Shown in pieces: positions 1-9,107 of a stretch of 22,194 bases of DNA. Under the pieces are notes generated by a model. The model was not told the origin of the DNA and searched no databases. It saw nothing but the letters and a program-made list of their open reading frames with translations. Position 1 is the stretch's first letter; each line of letters begins with the position of its first letter. The stretch comes from Ophiothrix spiculata. Its lineage: Eukaryota; Echinodermata; Ophiuroidea; Amphilepidida; Ophiotrichidae. The stretch lies in the NCBI GenBank assembly GCA_000969725.1, contig JXSR01S007853.1; one strand, 5' to 3'. The translations under genes and the position numbers were made by a program.

Positions 1-216
1 GACAGGGTCAACATTGACACTTTTGATCAGTGGTCCAAGACGAACAATTTGACACCTTAACTTTTGAAATAGCACAAAGTTGAAAATTTGACCTTTCTTT
101 TGACCTTTGACCCCAAGGGAGTGGTCGGACGACGGGATCACCTTTGACATTTTTGATCACTGGTCCAAGATGAACAATTTGACACCTTAACCTTTGAAAT
201 TGGACAAAGTTGAAAA
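1..216. repeat. 130-bp tandem duplication at the left edge
   Basis: The word TTTTGATCA, followed by TGGTCCAAGA and AACAATTTGACACCTTAA, occurs at 21 and again at 151, giving a 130-bp period. The first copy is cut by the window edge, so more units may lie to the left. GACCTTTGACC-type words occur inside the unit. No coding potential is visible. Confidence 0.8.
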
Positions 217-898
217 ATAAGCAACATTTTTACCCAGTCACCAAATGTCATTAATGTAGGGCATGCGGTTTCTGAGATTTTCTCCAGACAAAAATTGTGG
301 ACGGCGGACAGAAAATTGGAAAGCTATGTCTCTTCCTGAAAATTTTCAGGCGAGACAAAAAAATGAAATTGTCATGTGTGGGGATACGGTAAAATTTCTG
401 AATTGGGATGATGGGCAAATATCCCTTTAACTCCAGGTTTTCTCCAAAGAAAGGAAGAAGCTCATTTATGTACCCAGAATTTTTCCTTGCAGGGGCTAAA
501 GGGGATTTGCCGATTATGAGAGGCCTGAGTGGTTAAAATTATTTAAAACAGGCTGATTTTTCCAATCTTGCAAGGGTCTTCAGCCCCTAAAGTCGCCTTC
601 CTGGGCGCGCCAATGCATATTGCTTTTTCTTTGTTGGGTGTAAATTTGGTCAGGGGGACATTGTTGTTCAAGGGATAAGGAGGTTCCATCCAACATAGCT
701 AAGTGACAAATAAATTCAGAATCCATTGTAAACATTTTACATTGTTTTATTAAAACTATGACCAGCTTTGTTTTGTTCAATTCTAAAATATAAATAAAGC
801 ATAAACTGTGAAAAATATACCTTTGTACCACAACACATGAGACCTGGTAGTGATAAAATGAGTGGAAAGTCACAAATTTCAAAATCGAGTTTCTTATA
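217..898. other. No gene recognised
   Basis: A 16-bp perfect palindrome CCTGAAAATTTTCAGG lies near 335-350. A 116-codon minus-strand frame (580-930) has no recognisable motif and is probably chance. I see no RNA gene here. Confidence 0.5.
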
Positions 899-1299
899 TC
901 ATGACCGTCCATCTCAAATGAGCCGTACATGCAGCAAACTTCATTTTGCGCTACATGTGAAAATACATGTCAAGGTCGTAATTTGCCGAAATTGAGTTTT
1001 GACAGATTCACAATCCTTGAGCTTACTTCAAAACACCATCAAAGTTTCATTTCAAGAAAATGATATAAATATCTATATTTTGAGGATAATCAACAGAAAA
1101 TATAGGGCTTAATGATCTTTGAACATGTTTATCTTGGTGATACATTACTCCTTGATAACCTTTGACAGACCATAACTTGACTTCTGCAGTCGAGTGAAGT
1201 TCATTGGGGTGTCATTGTAATCCTTTGCAATATCTAAAAAAGTAAAAATTACAAGAGGCTGCATTTACGGCTGCATGGTTTGGAATGGACGGTCACATG
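899..1299. mobile_element. Weak foldback element, about 400 bp
   Basis: TCATGACCGTCCATCTCAAA (899-918) and the reverse complement of 1280-1299 match at about 17 of 20 bases, and CATGCAGC recurs inverted just inside. This suggests a diverged inverted-repeat element. No target duplication is clear. Confidence 0.4.
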
Positions 1300-2109
1300 A
1301 ATTTAAAAATTCTTCAGATTCTCAGTTTTCAAATGATTATCATACCGGTACATTTTTGCATTTGAAGATCGAAATCTACAACAGCTAACAGAATAAATAG
1401 TAATGACGATTGGCTGCATTATGAGACCAAAGTAGTTGGATATTATCATGATTATAGAGTGTAATAGCAAAATGTGATGAGTTAATATTAAGATTTGGTT
1501 CAAAAATAGATTCAAGTCAAAACAGTTTGAAATAAAGAATATTGCATCTATATGTGAATAGTTTTTGCTTTTACATTTTTGCTCATAGGGTTTCAACATG
1601 CTTAAATTTATTAATACAGTATATGTATTATGGATGCGTTTCAAATGAAAAACCAAACTATGACCTCTTCTCTTCATCATTTTTTTCACTTTAGAGGCCA
1701 TCTATAAATTTCAAATTTTCATTTATGACTTTTCGCTCATTTTTGCCAGATCATGTCATATATACAAAATATACTACATTACTTTCCCAAAGAACAAGTA
1801 CCTTTATAACAAAGTACACTACAATTTTTAACTATTCTCCCACTCCTAAATGTGCATTAGTAAAATGCAATAGAGCAGGTTGGTTCACGTTTCAATTTCT
1901 TTTTCAAAGTTTTTGAAATGTTGGTATCAATAAATTCAAATCTGTTTAAGTTGTGCTGTTTATAAGAAACTCTGGAAGGTATTCAAGAAAGATGTTTTAG
2001 CTAAACCACTGTTTTAATTTCTCGTCAACAGCATGGCTTATTGAACTCTTCCGTACATATAATTCCTGGACAGTTCTTATTCAGTTAAACTCTTGGTTTA
2101 TTATAGCCA
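1300..2109. other. No gene recognised
   Basis: AT-rich sequence. A 132-codon minus-strand frame (1303-1701) and a 63-codon plus-strand frame lack motifs and good codon structure. I see nothing supportable. Confidence 0.4.
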
Positions 2110-2110
2110 A

Positions 2111-2458
2111 GGCCTAAAAAAAATAATTGTTTGATTGGCGTAACCCGACCGACCCTATTTTTGGTGCCGATCCTAGACTTTTCTATTTTTATTTTTCATG
2201 TGTACATGATAAAAATGGTAAATTAAGCATGGCAACAACATACTTTCCACTTTCAGGCTGTTTAAAAGTCCAGATTGTTATAAAAAATGCCAGTTTGGAA
2301 CATAAAATGTTATTGCTCCATTAATAATTGTGTCCTGTGGTTATTTATTGTTATTTTTAAAGCCAAAAAAAAAAAAAAAAAAAAAAAAAAAACCCGACCT
2401 ACCTACCCTAATTATTTTTTTATGTTACGCCAATCAAACTATTATTTTTTTTAGGCCT
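2111..2458 (+). mobile_element. AGGCCT-ended inverted-repeat element, copy 1 (with A28 run)
   Basis: The ends are inverted copies: GGCCTAAAAAAAATAATTGT then TTGATTGGCGTAAC at the left, and GTTACGCCAATCAA then a T-rich tract and AGGCCT at the right. Just inside are CCGACCGACCCTA (left) and CCCGACCTACCTACCC (right). A run of 28 A bases occupies 2365-2392. A second copy lies inverted at 13852-14055. The family has no coding capacity and is probably a non-autonomous DNA element; I cannot name its superfamily. Confidence 0.75.
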
Positions 2459-2570
2459 TTCTGGAATACATGCCTAAATCATTACAGATCAGAAATACTG
2501 GGATATAGTGTCATTGTGATCAGATTCCAACATGTGTATATTTTATATAGTATTACATAATTGACCTTAA

Positions 2571-3091
2571 AGGGACTGGCCTAGATTCTTCCCACTAATT
2601 TTTTACCTACATATTTTTTTTCTTGAATCGATAGAACATGTTCATAATAATATAACCTACAAGCAGTTTTCCAAAATTGAGGAATATTGGAGAAAATTGC
2701 AATTCTTTACCTACTTTAATTTTTTACGCCCCCGCAAAAATGTGGTGTGAAAACAGTGTTTCTAGTTTGAAAACTTAAAAAGATCTTGCTTCTACACCTG
2801 TGATGGGCAAACAAATTATTTTTGATGAAATTGTTTGTCTTTTGATATTAAATTATCTCCAGGAGCTTTGTTTGATCTTTTATTCGGTAAATCCATCGGA
2901 GGTACAATTTTAGGAAACACAGGATAGTCACACCACCATCAAAGAATGATATTTTGCAAATTAATTCTCTTTCAATTTTGAGACATTTGTGTATAAATTT
3001 TTGCACTTTTTTGGATTTTACTATACTTTTAAGCTTTATTTAGAGCAAATCCATAAGTTTTTAATTCTAGGTAGAATCTAGGCTATTCCCT
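2571..3091. mobile_element. TTAA-flanked miniature inverted-repeat element
   Basis: It is flanked by TTAA at 2567-2570 and 3092-3095. The terminal repeats are AGGGACTGGCCTAGATTCT and the reverse complement of AGAATCTAGGCTATTCCCT, 17 of 19 matching. The structure fits TTAA-type MITEs. The TTAAAGG start resembles T2/Kolobok-type elements, though piggyBac also uses TTAA. There is no transposase. Confidence 0.75.
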
Positions 3092-3253
3092 TTAACCCAT
3101 GAAATGCACTTTGTGAGGTATCACTCTCAGAGGTGTCACCTGATTACTTCTTGTTATCTGTCTATACAATCTGAGGATGAGGCTGTTATGTAAATATAAG
3201 GAATTGAATATAGACATGTGCCAGTCAACTACATGTATATATTTTCAGATATC

Positions 3254-3332
3254 AAATAAATAAATAAAAATAATGAATAAAAAAATAGATAAATAAATAA
3301 ATAAACAAATAAGTAAATAAATAAACAAATAA
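3254..3332. repeat. AAAT-type microsatellite
   Basis: Imperfect tetranucleotide repeat of AAAT and AAAC units. It stops just before the TTAA element that starts at 3381. Confidence 0.85.
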
Positions 3333-3380
3333 GCTAGTAAATATAATAAAATATAATCATAAAAATAAAAACCTTCTTAA

Positions 3381-4238
3381 CGGCTAGATACACTTCGTCA
3401 TTTTTGGAGTCATTTTCATTAATAATTTTTCTCATGGTGTTAAATTTTCACCAATATGTTAAATCAAGAAGTTACCATACTTTTTGGTTAAACTTTCATT
3501 CGGAATGAACATTTCATTTTTATTTTTTCTCATGGTGTAAATTTTTACCATGGTGTACAATGTCACGTTTCACCATTTACCAAGATCATATATGATAATG
3601 GTGAAATATTTTTCACATCACGACACATTTTGCAATGATTACTCATCTGTAGTATTTCGATAATTAATAGTACATTACTTTCATTGGTAATCATTGTTTA
3701 CAAACAATACCATAACTATAGCTTGGTCTTTTCATTAATCTGTCCTTGACAGGTACTGTGGATTTTATTTTGAAGAAAAAGATTTTCTCACATATACTTC
3801 ATATTTCTCCAATGATAAAAATTTTCACTTGGAATGTTTGCCACTGTATGACTTTTTTATTATTCTTATTGGAGTTTTAGCGGATTATTCCGATCGATAA
3901 TATTGTCTAGAAACTCAAGGGCAATATGGAATCAGTTGTCTGTATAATACAAATGTGACATGTTACATCAAAAGGTACAAGTTGTCAACCTTTGATAAAA
4001 TTGAGATTTCTGTGTTACTTGAAAGAGAATAAATCAAACTTTAAAATGACACATTCCTTGTGAAAATTGAAGTTCAAGTTTTGAAGTTACGATGAATAAA
4101 GACAACAATTTTCTTATTATTTTCTTTATAATTTACAAGCTTTATTTGCCTGTATCTCAAAACTTGCTTGGCCGACAACTTGTACCTTTTGATGTAACGC
4201 GTCACAAATGGTAAAAATTACAAACTGTATCTAGCCCT
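3381..4238. mobile_element. TTAA-flanked element with an internal palindrome
   Basis: TTAA occurs at 3377-3380 and 4239-4242. The left end CGGCTAGATACA matches the inverted right end TGTATCTAGCCCT. Inside, 3955-3986 and 4173-4204 form a strong inverted repeat (GTTACATCAAAAGGTACAAG and its complement). A related internal palindrome occurs in the 6210-6789 element. A CTCATGGTGTAAATTTT-type word is repeated near 3432 and 3527. Non-coding. Confidence 0.6.
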
Positions 4239-4392
4239 TTAATGTATCAAAACTAGGATTATCATCATTATTATACAAGTAATCATTATTGCAAATGTAT
4301 GTCAAAAATACCAACATTACACTAACCTAAATGTTGATTAATACCTGTTAATTAATACTTGTTAAAAAATATCCCAAACCTTTATAAAATTG

Positions 4393-5289
4393 TATATGGG
4401 TGATTTGCCAGCAAGTTGGTAATTTCTGTCCCGTGAATTACTGAGTCTATAACTTTGCATTGGTTTGCCTGTTTGAACAATTTTTGTCAATGGTTGAGGA
4501 ACAACACTACGCACTTTGCACCATCGTCCGTAACGACCGTATTAGGAAACGACTGGAGAAAAATACTAATGCTTACATGTAGATGTAATAATTCTGCTAG
4601 TAGAGTACACAATAGCGTGCTTAGATTTATAGAAGTGAAAAAGTAAGAAAATTTCTCAAGTAAACCTCAACTTTAAGTAACCTTTAGGTGCGTACCTTTA
4701 TTCATCGTAATTGCCGAACGGTTTTGAATGTTAAGGGCACAGTTAACCCCTCATTTTCTAAAATATTTGATGCTTTGTATACGTAACTCAGCAACCGATA
4801 AGTAAATCCAAAAAGTATACATTTCTAGATGTGGATTTTCATGTAGAAGATGATGGTTAGGTCAGTGGATGAAATGTATGATTTTGGACCAAGGTCCAAA
4901 AACCCTTGTTCTTGGACCATTAATTTGTAAACAACCTAACTAAATTTTCAAAAAAATAAAAGTTGGACCTCAAAATCTGTAAGTATGTGTTGAATTTTGA
5001 AACAAATGTACCAAATTATTTTAGGAATTAAATAAACAAAATTCTACTATTTTCTAAGCTATTTTATTCTTTACTAAAAGTGTGATGGAGATGACTTTCT
5101 TGGTGGGCCCTCCGACAGAAATGTTTAGAAAATATGGAAAGTTGGTCGTAAAGATTGAGCCCAATCATGTTTTTACAATTAAGAGATATGCCTCTTTCAC
5201 AATCAATGAGAAAAATTAATAAAAACAAAAATTTAAAATTGTGTTTTCAATATCCCTAAATTACCAACTTACCGGCAAATTACCCATAT
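4393..5289. mobile_element. Inverted-repeat element with 33-bp arms
   Basis: The arms 4393-4425 and 5257-5289 match at about 30 of 33 bases; the left arm includes GCAAGTTGGTAATTT. Outside both arms is an ATGTCAAAAATACC-like word in direct orientation. The interior has a TTGGACC/GGTCCAA palindrome cluster around 4884-4920. A TTAAGGGCACAGTT word at 4731 resembles the end of another TTAA element, but its partner near 5428-5440 lies outside this arm, so the boundaries are unresolved. Small open frames here look random. Confidence 0.6.
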
Positions 5290-5449
5290 ATGTAAATGTC
5301 AAAAATACCCAAATTATACCGTTAATGTTCATAATTGTTAGAAATACCCACAAAATACTATAGGTTTTCCAAGACTCAAACATTTTTCATTTATTTTCAC
5401 TAGCACAAAAATTTAACTTTGTCCCCAAAACTGTCCTTAATCATGTTAA

Positions 5450-5789
5450 AGGTGTAGGTTCCAATCAAATTCTCATCCCCAGGGCTCAACCGGAAGTAGC
5501 ATATTTTTTTATGCCCATGAAAGCCCATATTTTTCTAATTATAAATCCAAAATTTCACTTCAACATTGTTTAAAGTTTTGGAGATATAGCACAAAATATA
5601 AAATTAATTGGTATGCCGATTTCTTTTGTATTTACATAATGCCTCATCCCCAGGGTTGCATACTTTCTTTTGCCTCTCAGGAGAAAACAAGATACAAGCT
5701 AAGGTTGAAACCTTGCACAATGCATTCCAAAGGTCAAGGTCAATCAGTTAAAAGTAAATTATACACATCCTAAAATAGGAGCCTACACC
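5450..5789 (-). mobile_element. TTAAAGGTGTAGG MITE, copy A
   Basis: TTAA occurs at 5446-5449 and 5790-5793, with terminal repeats AGGTGTAGG... and ...CCTACACC. The interior matches the reverse complement of 18651-19077, sharing CTCATCCCCAGGGTTGCAT-like and AAGGTTGAAACCTTGCACAA-like stretches. It is a non-coding TTAA-type MITE. Confidence 0.75.
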
Positions 5790-5797
5790 TTAAATCA

Positions 5798-7102
5798 AAA
5801 GTTGATTTCATTTTCAAACTTACTTTTGTCAAGTAATTTCAATATTGTGTCATTTAGTTTCCAACTTTTTTCATTGAATTTCAACGTATTAGTTGTCTAA
5901 TACGTCCCACTGTGTGGTGAGCAGCGAATTGGAAAAGCCCCGGGAAAAGCAGATTTGTCTTATGCCATTCGTATTCAATTGTTTCATTAGTATTCGTCAG
6001 GACCGGCGTCAGGTGTAATACAAAATGTACAGTACTGAAACATATGATAAATTGAAATCCATATAACAAAATTCTGTTTTCTCATATATATAATTTTTTT
6101 CTGTTTTGCATTTCTCTTTCAGTTCTGAGGTCAAACATAAATGTTCTTATTCAATGTAAGAATCTTCAAATCATACATTCATTACTGCAGTTGAATAAAG
6201 TAATCTTAAAGCAATACTACTAAGATTTAGATCAAAAATGTGACCCATCATATCAAAAGGTACTTTAAGGGTCTCTCTGACAAAATCTAGATTTTACCGT
6301 AGCTTTAAGGAGACATTTTTAAGCTGTAAAATACCTTGTTTGTAACATTTGAGCAAAAATCCATAAAGATATGATAGAAAATGCAACATTTATTCTTATT
6401 ATTTCTATTATATTTTAATATATGCCTTGCCGGTATTAAGGTACCTATTGATATGACGGGTCACAAATGGTTTATAGTAAAAACAGCATAAAATGAAGGA
6501 AAGTGACTTTATAAAAGCGTTTTCAAGTGCATTTTGTCCAAAAAATTATTTTGCCACTGAAAACAATGATAAATAGGACATGCATGTCTTCCTATACTAA
6601 TACATGGGGAATTAAATTCGGGATCCCGAATTTAACTCAACAAATGACCATAACAGAAAAAGTAAGCTTATTTAAGCCAAATCATTTGGAGGGTATAAAT
6701 ATCTACCCAAAACAAACCCAATAAGCTAAAAAAAATCAAAAGTCATGGTTGACAGGGGCGCTTCATTTTTAACACTTTATAGTATTGCTTTAAAAAGCAT
6801 AATGTCTCTCTCTATATATATAGCCTATACAATTTACATTTAATTGTATATAATAGATTTGAACATGTTTGAAATAGTGCTTTTATTTCACATCATTAAA
6901 GTCTCTTCATCCTTCTATCATTCCCTGTTTTGCCATGCATAGAAAGACACATAAGACAAATTTGTTTTTCCAATTCGCTGCTCATCAAAAGAGAGGACAA
7001 ATTAGACACTATAATACGACGAAAATCGATGATACAAGTTCGAAAGTAAATGACACAATATTGAAATTACTTGACACAACTTTGAAATTGAAATCGACTT
7101 TG
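5798..7102. mobile_element. Long-armed foldback element containing a nested MITE
   Basis: Arms of about 150-165 bp (5798-5963 and 6950-7102) are inverted copies, with shared stretches CAATTCGCTGCTCA, TAATTTCAATATTGTGTCAT and CATAAGACAAAT. The arms give mirror-related open frames on opposite strands, both containing an FQFAAH peptide; these are shadows of the repeat, not genes. The TTAA element at 6210-6789 sits between the arms and probably inserted later. Confidence 0.7.
6210..6789. mobile_element. TTAA-flanked 580-bp MITE
   Basis: TTAA occurs at 6206-6209 and 6790-6793, with terminal repeats AGCAATACTA and TAGTATTGCT. Inside, GTGACCCATCATATCAAAAG (from 6239) pairs with CTATTGATATGACGGGTCAC (ending near 6467), an internal palindrome related to the one at 3955-4204. 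Non-coding. Confidence 0.72.
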
Positions 7103-7471
7103 GCCAAGAATGTTTTTTGTGATGAATTTGAATTGTTGTTTGAGTGAAAATGAATGAAAAATGTTTGAAAACTCTGGGAAAACCAATCTATTTATCAATG
7201 TTGAATAATACTTGTTAAAAAAATAAATGAACTAATTAATAACATAAGTAACTAAATACTTAACAGATTAGTAATACAGCGGAAATTAAATACAACAAAT
7301 TTGCTGGGGAACAATTAATTCTATATCTGGATTTTGAAGTCCATAGAATATCTAGTAATACTAATTAGCTGAAAATCAAGATTTTAAAAGTTGTTAGATC
7401 ACAATAGATACAATTGAAAAATGTGATAAATTAATAATGCATAACTACACTTGTGGACAGGCTTTCCCATA
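7103..7471. other. No gene recognised
   Basis: AT-rich sequence between two elements; nothing supportable. Confidence 0.4.
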
Positions 7472-7473
7472 TA

Positions 7474-8025
7474 GGCCTGGGACTTTCCGGGTAATTTATT
7501 ACCCAGGTACCCTTCTTAATTTTCGAGTGGGTACACTGGGTACCCATGTACCCTAACATTTAGATTAATGGGTTGATAAACAAAACACTGGTCAATGGTG
7601 TAAATATGTATCATCATAAAGTATATGTCATCTTCGATAACTTCATTAAATTTAAATTTTCCTCTATGTGCGACTGATTTATGGTTAGTTAAAAGCAACT
7701 TCAGAACATATTTTTCCAGTTAAACACTGCATCATGGATTTTTATACTCCCCTTTGGGTAATCGATTAAATGAAAATCTGTACTCGGTAGTGTTCATGCT
7801 AAGGCCGTATGGCACGCCATTGGTGCAGGAGTGGTGATAATTGGCACAACGAGTTTCTGAAAATGTGTGAGAAACATATTTATCTAGCTTTATTGAGCCA
7901 TAATTTTCAGCCACAGCTAATGATTTTGGCCCAAGCACCTCTTCAAATTTGTTCATAAAACTTAGCTGGAACACTTACCTGGGTAAGCTTAGCTTGGACG
8001 GGTACCCGGGTTTTGGTCCCAGGCC
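7474..8025. mobile_element. TA-flanked 552-bp inverted-repeat element
   Basis: The ends are GGCCTGGGAC and GTCCCAGGCC, a perfect 10-bp inverted pair, each flanked by TA (7472-7473 and 8026-8027). Subterminal GGTACCC and ACCCAGG/CCTGGGT words are repeated in both arms. TA flanks fit the Tc1/mariner mode, but a chance TA is possible. Two minus-strand frames of 60 and 80 codons (7516-7698, 7732-7974) fill much of the interior; I do not recognise them. Confidence 0.6.
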
Positions 8026-8027
8026 TA

Positions 8028-8747
8028 CTTTCCAACTATATGGTATTAAAAATATACAAGAATGCGTTTACATCAAAAAATGAAATATTACCTCACCACA
8101 TGTTTTAATTTGAAAGAGGCTTAGGCCTATTATTAACATTTACCACTTTACGGTCATATGTCAGAGAGATGTAACAGATAAAATGATAACATTAAAATTG
8201 ATATCATCTGCAAAGTCCCCCTTTCGGGATGAGCCATCACATATATGGTACAGAACTTTGATATGCTACTGAAAGGCTCAATTCTAGTATTTTCATAATG
8301 AGGTATTTGGTTGAGGACAAATATAGAAACATCAAGTCCACATATATTCTGCACTTGAAAACGTTCATGCAACCTGGTCGTAAGGAATCAGACTAACAGT
8401 GTTGAACTCATCTATGACATTGTTAAAATCATCTATAAGTACCAGTCAAATACTTAATATTTTTAACTTACTAACTAGCAAAATACTTAGCTGTAATAAC
8501 AGTTATATGTGGGGTGCTCCAATGAAATAAGCAGAAAAATATATTTGTGGCTAATTTTGTTATATTCATTGGTCTGTTTGGGATTTCGAACTATAAATTG
8601 AAAATGAAGAAAGAAAATGTGGCATATATAAAATACATGGATCATTCAAAAGCCAAGCTTGTAGAGAATTGAAATATGCAATTATAACTCAGTTTTGAAA
8701 TTTGTGACTTTCTACTTATTTTGCCGGAGTTCCCCTCATATCAGTTC
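8028..8747. other. No gene recognised
   Basis: AT-rich. A 72-codon minus-strand frame (8154-8372) has no motif. The stretch GTTTTGAAATTTGTGACTTTC near 8692 resembles the minus strand near 870-890, suggesting another old repeat. Confidence 0.4.
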
Positions 8748-9035
8748 AGGGAAGGTCGTATTCCATTACGTAAAGGAATTCCGTCACTGTACAGTAAAGG
8801 AATTCATTCACGCTAACTTTAAATCAATTTTTTGAGCAACCTTTGAAAATCGGAAAACATTTTAAAGCATTTACACATTTATATTTCGGCAGAAAGAATT
8901 CAAAATTTCATAGCTTAATTTTTAGAATAGGTCCCATTCAATATCAAAATTCTTTACAATGTTCTCCGATTTCCATAGGTTGCTTCCATGAACTGTGAAG
9001 GAATTCCTTTACCTACAGGAATTACGACCTTTCCC
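8748..9035. mobile_element. 288-bp foldback just 3' of the zinc-finger gene
   Basis: The arms 8748-8794 and 8989-9035 are inverted copies sharing GGAAGGTCGTA/TACGACCTTTCC and GTAAAGGAATTCC/GGAATTCCTTTAC. It ends only about 70 bases past the gene's stop codon, so read-through transcripts could fold back here. Non-coding. Confidence 0.7.
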
Positions 9036-9065
9036 GAATTGTCTCTTGCAGCTGAATCTTGTTTT

Positions 9066-9071
9066 TTTATT
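9066..9071 (-). terminator. Candidate AATAAA polyadenylation signal
   Basis: The complement of TTTATT at 9066-9071 gives AATAAA, 37 bases past the stop codon of the zinc-finger gene. Such hexamers are common in AT-rich DNA, so position is the main support. If used, the 3' UTR would be unusually short. Confidence 0.35.
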
Positions 9072-9107
9072 TTTGATATATGTGCAAGTAATTTCCATAG
9101 GAATCTT

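Noticed and set aside
580..930. 116-codon minus-strand open frame
   Set aside because: No family recognised; part of it resembles a repeat near 8692, so it is probably old repeat DNA.
1303..1701. 132-codon minus-strand open frame starting MASKVKK
   Set aside because: AT-driven Ile, Ser and Asn composition, no recognisable motif, no splice or polyA context that stands out.
2365..2392. Poly-A tail of a processed pseudogene or retroelement
   Set aside because: The A run lies inside an inverted-repeat element with matching ends on both sides and no coding sequence before it.
5881..7147. Two open frames on opposite strands sharing an FQFAAH peptide
   Set aside because: They are the two inverted arms of one foldback element, not a gene pair.
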